A stretch of DNA of 47,992 nt from assembly GCA_026985735.1 (NCBI GenBank), contig JALSPW010000097.1, positions 1 through 47,992 of the forward strand, given 5' to 3'. The translations under genes were made by a program, and so were the position numbers. Source of the DNA: Saprospiraceae bacterium (GTDB lineage Bacteria; Bacteroidota; Bacteroidia; Chitinophagales; Saprospiraceae). Positions 1-7,339 of the stretch are shown piece by piece (position 1 is the first letter of the stretch; every line of letters begins with the position of its first letter). The notes under the pieces are model-generated. The model worked only from the letters and a program-made list of their open reading frames with translations. It was not told the DNA's origin and searched no databases.

Positions 1-21
1 CTATACCATGAGACCACAGGC

Positions 22-60
22 AAAAGTTCAAAGTTCAAAGGCAAAAGTTTAAAAGTTTGG
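22..60 (+). repeat. AAAGTTCAAAG-type reiterated repeat, copy 1
   Basis: The stretch consists of tandem, slightly varied units built on AAAGTTCAAAG, followed by GTTTAAAAGTTTGGAAGAT-like sequence. Related copies occur at 235-288 and 3326-3416, and inverted at 42935-42954. It is intergenic and not translated in any sensible frame. The role is unknown. Confidence 0.7.
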
Positions 61-116
61 AAGATAAAAGAAATTAATGATGAATTATGAATGGTGAATT
101 ACGAATTAAAAATTAC

Positions 117-150
117 GAATTACGGATTGGATAGAAGAGATTGATATATT
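117..150 (+). repeat. 34-base direct repeat, left copy
   Basis: This segment, starting GAATTACGGATTG and ending in a GATTGAT.TATT tail, recurs at 305-338 with two mismatches (bases 130 and 145-146 region). The two copies are 188 bases apart and bracket the GC-richer folded island. A degenerate relative lies near 16494-16540. Confidence 0.75.
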
Positions 151-174
151 GAATTTGGGGTATGTGCGGGATGG

Positions 175-225
175 AGCTACTCCGGTTTCGGAGCGTGCGA
201 AGAAACAGGAGGCTGGGAGGTAGCT
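175..225. repeat. GC-richer island with inverted repeats
   Basis: AGCTAC at 175-180 can pair with GTAGCT at 220-225. Inside it, CTCCG (180-184) and CGGAG (189-193) form a tight hairpin with a GTTT loop, competing for base 180. The base composition is clearly richer in G and C than the surroundings. It sits between two copies of a 34-base direct repeat, so it may be a small inserted or structured element. It does not look like a protein-coding remnant that I can name. Confidence 0.45.
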
Positions 226-304
226 TGGCTAGGAAAGTTCAAAGGATAAAGTGGAAAGATAAAAGATAAAAGTATAAAGATAAAGGGGAGTAATGGTGAA
301 TTAT

Positions 305-338
305 GAATTACGGATTGTATAGAAGAGATTGATTTATT
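305..338 (+). repeat. 34-base direct repeat, right copy
   Basis: This is the second copy of the GAATTACGGATTG unit found at 117-150, with two base differences. It directly precedes the AT-rich leader of the chitinase-like gene. Confidence 0.75.
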
Positions 339-562
339 ATTGTTTTTTTTATAGATTTTTCTCAGAAAAATGTTAAAATTTATTAATTTTGAACTTTATT
401 CAGTGAAATGAAATCAGAGATTTTTGCAAATATATTTCACGGAGTTAATCCCGATTTACAAATTGAGCAGTTGTTCTGAATTTAAAAAATAAATATGAAA
501 AATAAAGAATATAATATTTATACAATACTTGATAAGAAAAAATAAATAAAAAAAAATTTAAA

Positions 563-1771
563 ATGAGAAATCTATTTATTTTTGTTGCTTTCTTCTTTCT
601 TATTGAGGTGAGTGCTCAAAAGACGGATATACTGGGATATCTACCGGATTACAGATTTTAAAATGTTGGAGAAGGTAAAAATTTTATTGATTTTTCTAAA
701 GTGACTCATGTTAATATAGCGTTTGCAAATCCGGATTCTTTCGGTAAACTGGGGATTCCAAATGAAGATTTTTATCAAGTTGTAAAATTTTTAAAGAAAA
801 AAGGGATCATTGTTTATGTCTCAGTTGGTGGTGCGGGAGTAACAGGTCAACTTGCTTTAAATTGGAAAAAATATATGCACCGTTCGCGTAGAAGTGAATT
901 TATTCATAATATTAAATCGTTTTGTGTTGAATATGGGTTTGACGGATTGGATATGGATTTGGAATGGGACAATGTGACATCATTGTACAGTGGTTTTGTG
1001 CTGGAGTTAAATGATACCTTGAAAGCTTACAATATAGGTTTCACCGCTGCTTTACCCGGTTCATTCAGATATCAGGAATTAAGTGATGAGGCATTAAAAG
1101 TTTTTGATGTTATTAATATTATGGCTTATGACTATACAGGTCCCTGGGATCCTTCTCATCCCGGGCAGCATTCTTCTTATGAAAAAGCTATAGAAGCTAT
1201 TGATTTTTGGAAAAGTCAAGGTGTGGAAAGCCGAAGATTGAGATTGGGAGTTCCTTTTTACGGATATGATTTTATGGATTTGACTAATATTACTTCATTT
1301 TCGTATAGTGATATTGTGAAAGAAAATAAAGATTACGCGTATTTGGATAGAGTAGGAGAGAAATATTATAATGGTATTAATACAATAAACAAGAAAACGG
1401 AATTAGCAAAAGAAAATAATCTTAAAGGTATTATGATCTGGGAGCTTGGGCAGGATACTTTTTATCCTGATGAAGATTATTCATTGCTTAAAGCTATAAA
1501 TTCCGTTTTAACTGCTGATAAGGATTTGGAGATAAATAATGAATTTATTATTTATCCAAATCCCTTTAACGATAAGATTGTACTTGATATTTCTGATAAT
1601 CAATTGTCAAATGGTGTTGAGTTGGAGTTGTTTGATATTTTTGGGAGGAAAGTGTATGATGAAATTATTCATTCCGAAAAGATTGATTTGAGTTATCTTT
1701 CCAATGGAGTATATTTTTGTAAATTATATTTTAATAGTTATAGTCAAACGGGAAAGATAATAAAAATGTGA
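563..1771 (+). pseudogene. GH18 chitinase-like T9SS protein, interrupted by an in-frame TAA
   Basis: The reading frame starts at ATG 563 with a signal peptide (MRNLFIFVAFFFLIEVSAQ), then the first GH18 barrel strand (GYLPDYRF). TAA at 659-661 (codon 33) stops it. The same frame continues unbroken to 1771, giving NVGEGKNFIDFSKVTHVNIAF and the rest of a GH18 barrel. The catalytic DxxDxDxE motif is intact (DGLDMDLE; D127, D130, D132, E134 counting through the stop). Substrate-cleft motifs MAYDYTGPW and a T9SS type A sorting domain (about the last 75 residues, starting IIYPNPFND) are also intact. A restart at GTG 701 would give a 356-residue protein without a signal peptide or the first strand. 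GH18 enzymes cleave chitin or related N-acetylglucosamine polymers; this one would be secreted and surface-attached. The single stop with an otherwise clean frame suggests a recent nonsense mutation or a sequencing error. Confidence 0.75.
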
Positions 1772-1799
1772 TTTGACTTTATATTTTTTATTTTTATTT

Positions 1800-1807
1800 T
1801 ATCTTTG
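1800..1807 (+). promoter_or_regulatory. -7 box TATCTTTG of the tRNA-Leu/lpdA unit
   Basis: TATCTTTG matches the Bacteroidota -7 consensus TAnnTTTG and ends 15 bases before the tRNA 5' end. No good TTTG lies at the usual 19-21 base distance upstream (the nearest, 1772-1775, is 24 bases away), so the -33 part is weak. Confidence 0.55.
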
Positions 1808-1822
1808 TAATTCAATTAATTT

Positions 1823-1906
1823 GCCGCAGTGGTGGAATTGGTAGACACGCACGTTTCAGGGGCGTGTGGTAGCGATACCGTGCGGGTTCGAGTCCCGCCT
1901 GCGGCA
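1823..1906 (+). tRNA. tRNA-Leu (anticodon CAG)
   Basis: The acceptor strands GCCGCAG (1823-1829) and CTGCGGC (1899-1905) pair perfectly, followed by discriminator A1906. The T arm reads GCGGG-TTCGAGT-CCCGC. The anticodon stem CACGT/GCGTG encloses loop TTCAGGG, with anticodon CAG at 1857-1859, reading CUG leucine codons. A variable arm longer than in class I tRNAs (GTGGTAGCGATACC region) fits leucine tRNA. The 3' CCA is not encoded and must be added after transcription. The next gene, lpdA, starts only 14 bases downstream, so the two are probably co-transcribed. Confidence 0.95.
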
Positions 1907-1919
1907 CAAAAAACATTAT

Positions 1920-3323
1920 ATGGGAAATAAGTTTGATATTATAATTGTCGGTTCGGGACCCGGAGGGTATGTCGCAGCAATTCGAGCAGCGCAACTGGGG
2001 TTTAATGTGGCTGTTGTGGAAAAAGAATCTCTTGGAGGTATATGTTTAAATTGGGGTTGTATTCCAACAAAGGCTTTACTCAAAAGCGCTCAAGTATATA
2101 ATAATATGAAGCATGTTGCCGATTATGGACTTGAAGCCGGAAATATAGGTTTTGATTTTGAAGCTATAATCAAAAGGAGTAGAGGAGTAGCCGGTAAAAT
2201 GAGTAAAGGGGTAGAGTTTTTATTTAGAAAAAATAAAATTACGGTTATAAAAGGAACAGGAAGCTTGACTGCTGATAAAAAGGTTCTCGTTAAAGATAAT
2301 GAAGGAAATGTAGAAAGCTATGAGTCTAATTATATAATTTTGGCAACTGGAGCTAGAGCTAAACAATTGCCGAATTTACAAATTGACGGGAAAAAAATAA
2401 TAGGTTATAGACAAGCTATGACTCTTGATAAAATACCGGAAAAACTTTTGGTTGTCGGTGGAGGTGCTATCGGAGTTGAATTTGCATATTTTTACAATTC
2501 ACTCGGAACTGATGTTACTATAGTTGAATTTTTAAAACAAGGTCTTCTTCCAAGAGAAGACAAAGAAGTCTCCAGGGTTTTGTCGAGATCATTCAAAAAA
2601 CAGGGTATAAAGGTTTTAGCATCCACTTCCGTTGAAAATGTGGAAATAAATGACGGTAAGTGCAATGTTCTAATCAAAAATCTCAAGAAAGATTCAATAG
2701 ATAATCTTACGGTTGACACTGTTTTATCTGCTGTAGGTGTTACACCCAATACGGAGAATCTCGGTTTGGATGATCTGGGAATAAATACGGAAAGAGGTTT
2801 TGTTATTGTTGATGATTATTACCATACTAATGTTGAAGGTATTTATGCTATCGGTGATATAATACCTACTCCTGCATTGGCCCATGTCGCAAGTGCTGAG
2901 GGTATTACTTGTGTGGAAAAAATAGCGGGTTTGGATGTAGCTCCTATTGATTACAATAATATTCCTTCAAATACTTATTGTAGTCCGGAAGTCGCTTCTG
3001 TTGGCTATACCGAGGAACAGGCTAAAGAGAAATACGGAGATATAAAAATAGGTAAATTTCCTTTTACGGCATCTGGAAAAGCTAGTGCTGCAGGCGAAAA
3101 TGACGGTTTTGTAAAATTAATATTTGAAACTGAATTTGGTGAACTTGTAGGTGCGCACCTTATTGGATATAATGTCACAGAGATGATTGCTGAACTCGTG
3201 GTAGCAAAAAAACTTGAAGCTACCGGACATGAACTGATTAAATCCATACATCCTCATCCCACTATGAGTGAGGGGATTATGGAAGCTGCAGCAGCTGCTT
3301 ATGATGAAGTGATACATTTGTGA
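1920..3323 (+). CDS. lpdA: Dihydrolipoyl dehydrogenase (E3)
   Basis: This 467-residue flavoprotein reoxidises dihydrolipoyl groups of 2-oxo acid dehydrogenase complexes and the glycine cleavage system, passing electrons via FAD to NAD+. The FAD-binding motif GSGPGG is at residues 11-16. The redox-active disulfide CLNWGC has cysteines 42 and 47. The NAD-binding motif GGGAIG is mid-protein. The C-terminal interface carries the catalytic pair in HPHPTMSE (H446, E451). The length is normal for the family. ATG 1920 is chosen because earlier in-frame starts lie inside the tRNA gene and would add residues unlike any family member. No other subunit of a dehydrogenase complex is in the window, so the partner complex cannot be told. 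The gene is followed by a repeat patch rather than a terminator. Confidence 0.96.
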   Translation: MGNKFDIIIVGSGPGGYVAAIRAAQLGFNVAVVEKESLGGICLNWGCIPTKALLKSAQVYNNMKHVADYGLEAGNIGFDFEAIIKRSRGVAGKMSKGVEFLFRKNKITVIKGTGSLTADKKVLVKDNEGNVESYESNYIILATGARAKQLPNLQIDGKKIIGYRQAMTLDKIPEKLLVVGGGAIGVEFAYFYNSLGTDVTIVEFLKQGLLPREDKEVSRVLSRSFKKQGIKVLASTSVENVEINDGKCNVLIKNLKKDSIDNLTVDTVLSAVGVTPNTENLGLDDLGINTERGFVIVDDYYHTNVEGIYAIGDIIPTPALAHVASAEGITCVEKIAGLDVAPIDYNNIPSNTYCSPEVASVGYTEEQAKEKYGDIKIGKFPFTASGKASAAGENDGFVKLIFETEFGELVGAHLIGYNVTEMIAELVVAKKLEATGHELIKSIHPHPTMSEGIMEAAAAAYDEVIHL

Positions 3324-3325
3324 AT

Positions 3326-3416
3326 AAAGTTCAAAGTATAAAGGACAAAGTTCAAAGTATAAAGTATAAAGTTCAAAGGCAAAAGTTCAAAGTTTGAGGT
3401 TTAAAGTTCCAAAGTT
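3326..3416 (+). repeat. AAAGTTCAAAG-type reiterated repeat, copy 2
   Basis: This patch begins three bases after the lpdA stop. It alternates AAAGTTCAAAG, TATAAAG and GGCAAAAG units for about 90 bases with irregular spacing. The same units occur at 22-60 and 235-288, and on the other strand at 42935-42954. The irregular unit length and lack of conserved spacers exclude a CRISPR array. Confidence 0.75.
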
Positions 3417-3435
3417 GGTCTGATTTTATTAATTA

Positions 3436-3469
3436 TTTGAATAATTATTGATAAATTGTTTTATATTTG
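3436..3469 (+). promoter_or_regulatory. Candidate promoter of the LigD-type polymerase gene
   Basis: TTTG at 3436-3439 and TATATTTG at 3462-3469 (TAnnTTTG) are separated by 22 bases, slightly longer than usual. The box ends 16 bases before ATG 3486, so the transcript leader would be very short. Confidence 0.45.
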
Positions 3470-3485
3470 AATATAATTATTAGAA

Positions 3486-4355
3486 ATGTATGATTTTAAA
3501 ATAAGTCATCCGGGAAAAATATTAATATATCAATCCGGTATCACTAAAAATGATTTGATAGAATATTATAAAGGTGTTGCCCGGCCACTTCTTAAATATG
3601 CATCAAGGCGTGCCATTTCGTTCAAAAGATATCCTAATGGTTTTCCTGGAATAAGTTTTTTTCAAAGAAACAAACCGAAATATGCTCCGTCCTGGATTAA
3701 ATATGAATCTCTTGGAATAAAGAAAAAGGCAAATTACATAATTCCTGATAAAATTGAAGATTTTTTGTGGTTGGTAAATATAGATACTTTGGAATTTCAT
3801 ATTACCCAAACTTGTGTTCCTGATTTGATGAAACCCGATATGTTAGTATTTGACCTTGATCCGCCATATAAAAAGGGAGATCCTTTGTATAAAAATTTTA
3901 AAATGATTAGGGATTTGGCTTTAAGAATAAAACCTATAATAGAAAGTTTTGGTTATAATGTGTTTCCGAAAACATCCGGTAAAAAAGGGGTACATATATT
4001 TTGTCCTGTTATACCTGAAAATACTTATGATGAAGTGTTTGCTGCTGCGGAGGAAATAGGAAAAGAAATAGTTGCAAAAATCAGGAATGTAACATTGAGA
4101 ATAGCAAAAGAAAAGCGCATGGACAAAACATTAATCGATATTTACCGCAATCATACCTTACAGTCCATGTCCATGCCTTATGGAATGAGAGCTACGGATA
4201 AAGGAAATGTTTCTATGCCTCTGACATGGGAAAGGTTGGCGATGACGGAATCTCCTGAAGAATTTACTATTAGGACAGTTAATGATTTTTTAAAGGACTT
4301 CGGCGATGCATGGAATGATATTGCAAATAATAGAGTGATATTGCATACTAAATAA
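3486..4355 (+). CDS. LigD-type polymerase/primase domain protein (stand-alone)
   Basis: The 289 residues match the polymerase domain (archaeo-eukaryotic primase fold) of bacterial NHEJ ligase LigD, an enzyme that adds ribonucleotides or deoxynucleotides at DNA ends. Visible motifs are LEFH (residues 102-105) and the metal-binding pair FDLDPP (D123, D125). The nucleotide-binding SGKKGVHIF loop (S164-H170) is followed by the third acidic residue in LIDIYRN (D218). The SMPYGMRA and NVSMPLTWE segments near the end are typical. There is no ATP-dependent ligase or nuclease domain attached, and no ku gene nearby. A bidirectional terminator (4359-4382) separates it from the convergent next gene. In other genomes such a gene often sits with ku and a ligase; here it seems to be a single-gene unit. 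Participation in end joining is inferred only. Confidence 0.85.
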   Translation: MYDFKISHPGKILIYQSGITKNDLIEYYKGVARPLLKYASRRAISFKRYPNGFPGISFFQRNKPKYAPSWIKYESLGIKKKANYIIPDKIEDFLWLVNIDTLEFHITQTCVPDLMKPDMLVFDLDPPYKKGDPLYKNFKMIRDLALRIKPIIESFGYNVFPKTSGKKGVHIFCPVIPENTYDEVFAAAEEIGKEIVAKIRNVTLRIAKEKRMDKTLIDIYRNHTLQSMSMPYGMRATDKGNVSMPLTWERLAMTESPEEFTIRTVNDFLKDFGDAWNDIANNRVILHTK

Positions 4356-4358
4356 AAA

Positions 4359-4382
4359 ACCCGGAAAATAAATTTCCCGGGT
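4359..4382. terminator. Bidirectional terminator between convergent genes
   Basis: ACCCGG (4359-4364) pairs with CCGGGT (4377-4382) around an AT-rich loop. An AAA/TTT extension is possible with one bulged C. The stem has an A-run before it, giving a T-run on the minus strand. It lies between the ends of the polymerase gene (4355, plus) and the T9SS protein gene (4407, minus). Confidence 0.65.
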
Positions 4383-4406
4383 CCTTATTATGAAAAAGAT
4401 TATTTA

Positions 4407-5519
4407 TTACCTGGATAAGATTAGTTTTTTATAATACTTATTACCTTTATTGTCAGAGATAATCACATGGTACATACCTGCTTTAATACTCTGTTTAGCA
4501 TTGTCAATAAGTAAATTGTTGTTCAGTTTGTAGTTTTGCTCTTTTTTCATTATCAATTTACCGGTACTGTCAAAAATATTTATATCCAAATTGCTTCCGG
4601 ATTCTATATTTGTAAGGTTGAAATATACTTTTTCGGATGAAGGGTTAGGGAAAAGCATTAGTTTGGCAATACCTTTTGAAGTATTAAATAAGACATTTTC
4701 CACCTTCGAATATCTCCAACCTCCATCCAAATCAAGCATCTTGAGTCTGTAAAAGAAAGTTTGTTCACCATTTCCATCATATACATCTTTATCTACAAAG
4801 GAGTAATCATTGCTTCGGGAGAAAGCAAAAGATTTAACTTCTCCGATACCACTCCAGTTTTTGCTGTCGGTACTCCTTTCTACAATAAATTTGTCAAAAT
4901 TAATTTCATTTGCAGTTGTCCATGCCAGATATGATGATGTGGGGTTGTATTTACGAACAGTAAATTCTTTTAATTTTATTGGTAATGTGGTCAATGTAAT
5001 ACTACCAACAGACGTGAGTTGATTGGTTGAAATTCTATTCACTTCACTACCAACAACAGGATCAGTATCTTTTAATGTCATGTAAACAGTCATCGAACCA
5101 GACATTCCATTGAATTTCAAACTGAGGTATGTCGAATTTGGTCCTAAACTTGTAGGGCAATCATGAAGGTCCCAATCAGCAACCCCGGCTGAGAAATATA
5201 GATAATGATAACCATTGGCATCATCCCACTCAGAATCCGGACCTCCTGAATTACCCATGTCTAAAGGATTATCTACCATTGAAACACTGGTTATATTTGC
5301 AGCATCCCATTCTGTTTGAAGAATTCTATAGACAAAAATAGTAGGACTGGCAGCAGATCCGCTTGCGTATTGAGATGAAGCGGTTAATGTTGTAGTCATA
5401 TCTGATGATGCATCACTTCCGTATAATCCTCCATCATATAACTCACCTGATATTGATTGTGCATTAATAAAATGAAAATAATAAAAAATAAAAATGATAA
5501 ATAATAGTGTCTTCCTCAT
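4407..5519 (-). CDS. Exported protein with T9SS type A sorting domain
   Basis: The protein has 370 residues from ATG 5519. The in-frame upstream extension overlaps the neighbouring gene's end and lacks signal-peptide character, whereas MRKTLLFIIFIFYYFHFINA is a good signal peptide. A beta-rich unknown domain covers about residues 21-170. An FN3-like segment follows (LPIKLKEFTV..., then LAWTTANEINFDKFIVERS, ending FFYRLKMLDLDGGWRYSKV), which commonly precedes sorting domains in Bacteroidota. The final approximately 85 residues are a T9SS type A domain (MLFPNPSSEKVYF ... GMYHVIISDNKG). The protein should therefore be secreted across the outer membrane and fixed to the surface. It lies 22 bases downstream of the dockerin-like gene and is probably co-transcribed with it. 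The N-terminal domain is not one I recognise; a role in binding the neighbour is speculation. Confidence 0.85.
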   Translation of the reverse strand: MRKTLLFIIFIFYYFHFINAQSISGELYDGGLYGSDASSDMTTTLTASSQYASGSAASPTIFVYRILQTEWDAANITSVSMVDNPLDMGNSGGPDSEWDDANGYHYLYFSAGVADWDLHDCPTSLGPNSTYLSLKFNGMSGSMTVYMTLKDTDPVVGSEVNRISTNQLTSVGSITLTTLPIKLKEFTVRKYNPTSSYLAWTTANEINFDKFIVERSTDSKNWSGIGEVKSFAFSRSNDYSFVDKDVYDGNGEQTFFYRLKMLDLDGGWRYSKVENVLFNTSKGIAKLMLFPNPSSEKVYFNLTNIESGSNLDINIFDSTGKLIMKKEQNYKLNNNLLIDNAKQSIKAGMYHVIISDNKGNKYYKKLILSR

Positions 5520-5541
5520 TGTAAAAATGTTTAAAATATTT

Positions 5542-7164
5542 TTATAATTGTTCATCTTTTTGACCGTTTGCATTTCCCCCCAATACATCATTAAGAATGA
5601 AATCTCTGTCTGATTTAATAGTTGTTGAAGGAGGAATAAATGTTTGTTTTGCTCTTACATGTCCATCCATATTTACATCTCCTGAATTATATGTATCTGA
5701 TTGTCCATTAGTATCCCCACCCAATACATCGTTAAGGATATAATCCCTATCAGAATAAATTGTTGTTGAAGGCGGTATGAATGTTTGTTTCGCTCTAACA
5801 TAAGCATCTTGATTTGCATTTCCACCCCACATAGCCCAAACACCACTGGCAACTTCTTTCATCGGATCCGTGCCATAAGCCTGGGATGATGCTGTTGTGA
5901 AATCATGTGAAGGATTTGCTGTGAAATCCAATGTGGAACTTGTTCTTATGCCAAGATGATTTCTATGTCTTATTGCAATATATCCTGATGTGGGTGCATC
6001 TTTAAATTTTGGAGTACTAGTCCCGTCCAGCTCATATATTTGTCCGTCTTTGTTGATAAATTTGCTATACGATTTTAATATGTTTGATGCATCGGCAGCA
6101 TCCCGGATTTCAATTTTTATCCAATCAGTAATATTTGCATTTGGAATGGAGCTTACGCTTTCTCCTGTGCCATAAGGTGAAGTAAGCGGTAATAAACTCG
6201 AGCTGTTCAATGTCGTAGTCATTTCAGTACCGCTATACGCTCCTTGCAAAAATGCTTTTAACGAAGCCATTTTTCCATAAAAATTCATGCCACTAAAATC
6301 TGTACTTGACGTAACATCTCCGGTGACGGTGTTATTGGTATCATCATTGCCGGCATTGGCAAAACTCCAATCGGATGTGTAGCTAGCACCTTTGATATTT
6401 GTTTCCGTACCTGTAATATCAGCGTCGGTATATGTTCCGGTCAAAGTTGCAGAATATCCTGTTATGTCTGTAACATCAACATTCCAATATCTTGTAAGAT
6501 AAGCATTTGCATCAGAATATAAATTGGGATGAACGGCATCGACAACATTGATAGCAACTTTGGCTGCAGATCCGTAAGAAGTGGCTGAAACATTAGCCGT
6601 GACAGGAGAATACTCATCACTGTCACCGATATTGTACGTAAATGAGCCATCTGCCGAAAATCTTTTTTCTACAACTCCCGCACCATCTGCCTGGATGTAA
6701 TGAGTTGCATCGGCATTTGTAATGGTTGCACCTGAAGCAAAAGCAAGATTATTGGCTCCAAGTATAAGTTTATTGTTATTTGCGGGTGTGAAATCCAGAT
6801 TAGTTGTGATTTCCATAGCATCGGTTAAAGTCATGTTAACAGCATCATCTTTATTCAAAAGGATTTTGCCAAAGTCATCTCCTCCGGATTTTATATTTTT
6901 ACTTGCAGAACCAAAAAATTTCACTGTAGAGTTAGCATCAGCATCAAATGAAGCTGCAGTTTCACTTGTGAAATCTCCGCTCACCTCCAATGTGGCATTT
7001 GATTCCAATTGAAGTGTGCCGGTAGTATTTGTTACATCACTATCCACATGGAGAGTCGCTCCGTTTTTGACAATGATAGTTGCTCCGTTATTTACTAATT
7101 GTGCGTATGTCCAAGTAGTAAAAAGGAAAGATAAGAATAAAATAATCATAAACCTTTTTTGCAT
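5542..7164 (-). CDS. Exported surface protein with two C-terminal dockerin-like repeats
   Basis: The 540-residue protein starts with a signal peptide (MQKRFMIILFLSFLFTTWTYAQ). Residues 22-90 hold beta-helix-like repeats (NNGATIIVKNGATLHV, then LQLESNATLEVSGDF). Residues 160-300 resemble segments of large Bacteroidota adhesin/hemagglutinin-type proteins. About 302-445 is a domain I recognise from the same class of proteins (DWIKIEIRDA ... GYIAIRHRNHLGI). The C-terminus carries two near-identical units, about 448-483 and 495-530. Each has an Asp/Asn-rich loop (GNANQDAYV; GDVNMDGHV), then VRAKQTFIPPSTTI, SDRD and ILNDVLGG. These look like calcium-binding dockerin-type loops. There is no T9SS sorting domain after them. 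A good promoter (7201-7231) precedes the gene, and the sorting-domain protein at 4407-5519 follows. Confidence 0.8.
   Translation of the reverse strand: MQKRFMIILFLSFLFTTWTYAQLVNNGATIIVKNGATLHVDSDVTNTTGTLQLESNATLEVSGDFTSETAASFDADANSTVKFFGSASKNIKSGGDDFGKILLNKDDAVNMTLTDAMEITTNLDFTPANNNKLILGANNLAFASGATITNADATHYIQADGAGVVEKRFSADGSFTYNIGDSDEYSPVTANVSATSYGSAAKVAINVVDAVHPNLYSDANAYLTRYWNVDVTDITGYSATLTGTYTDADITGTETNIKGASYTSDWSFANAGNDDTNNTVTGDVTSSTDFSGMNFYGKMASLKAFLQGAYSGTEMTTTLNSSSLLPLTSPYGTGESVSSIPNANITDWIKIEIRDAADASNILKSYSKFINKDGQIYELDGTSTPKFKDAPTSGYIAIRHRNHLGIRTSSTLDFTANPSHDFTTASSQAYGTDPMKEVASGVWAMWGGNANQDAYVRAKQTFIPPSTTIYSDRDYILNDVLGGDTNGQSDTYNSGDVNMDGHVRAKQTFIPPSTTIKSDRDFILNDVLGGNANGQKDEQL
5577..5810 (-). 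repeat. Tandem dockerin-like coding repeat
   Basis: Two units of about 90 bases (about 5577-5670 and 5718-5810) encode almost the same peptide, differing at only a few residues over the VRAKQTFIPPSTTI to ILNDVLGG stretch. At the DNA level they differ at many synonymous positions. That pattern indicates an old duplication held by selection on the protein, not a recent copying event. Confidence 0.75.
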
Positions 7165-7200
7165 AACTCAAGTATTTTGGTTTTTATTAATTAATTTTAA

Positions 7201-7231
7201 CAAAGTTAAACAATTTATATGAAATATTCAA
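7201..7231 (-). promoter_or_regulatory. Promoter of the dockerin-like surface protein gene
   Basis: On the minus strand TTG (7231-7229) is followed after 20 bases by TAACTTTG (7208-7201), a full match to TTG-N20-TAnnTTTG. The box ends 37 bases before the ATG at 7164. Confidence 0.7.
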
Positions 7232-7339
7232 TACTTAATATTAAATAAATTATAAAAAATTAGTATTTTGTTCGTTTAAGCTTTTAATTTACTTATTTTT
7301 TATTATTAAATGTAATTCTCAAAACTTTTTATTATTGTT

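Larger units (their letters stand above)
1..562. other. Repeat-rich non-coding stretch
   Basis: No credible gene is seen here. The stretch is built from short AT-rich reiterations: AAAGTTCAAAG-type units (22-60 and 235-288), GAATTAYGAATT-type units (79-125 and 296-312), a 34-base direct repeat (117-150 and 305-338), and a GC-richer island (about 165-232) that can fold on itself. A TAnnTTTG-like box (TAATTTTG, 384-391) lies 172 bases before the chitinase start but has no convincing -33 partner. The last 80 bases are nearly pure A/T. Confidence 0.75.

Noticed and set aside
171-232. Coding remnant in the GC-richer island (a frame giving DGATPVSERAKK)
   Set aside because: The frame is short, closes at TAG and has no start or conserved partner; the inverted repeats explain the composition at least as well.
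1812-1994. Minus-strand ORF across the tRNA-Leu gene
   Set aside because: It is the antisense of a perfectly folded tRNA and the start of lpdA.
22-3416. CRISPR array suggested by the reiterated AAAGTTCAAAG units
   Set aside because: Unit length and spacing vary, there are no unique spacers of constant size, and no cas genes are present.
7165-7339. Hidden continuation of the giant surface protein or a frameshifted sorting domain
   Set aside because: All three minus-strand frames contain early stops and the translated pieces have no T9SS features.
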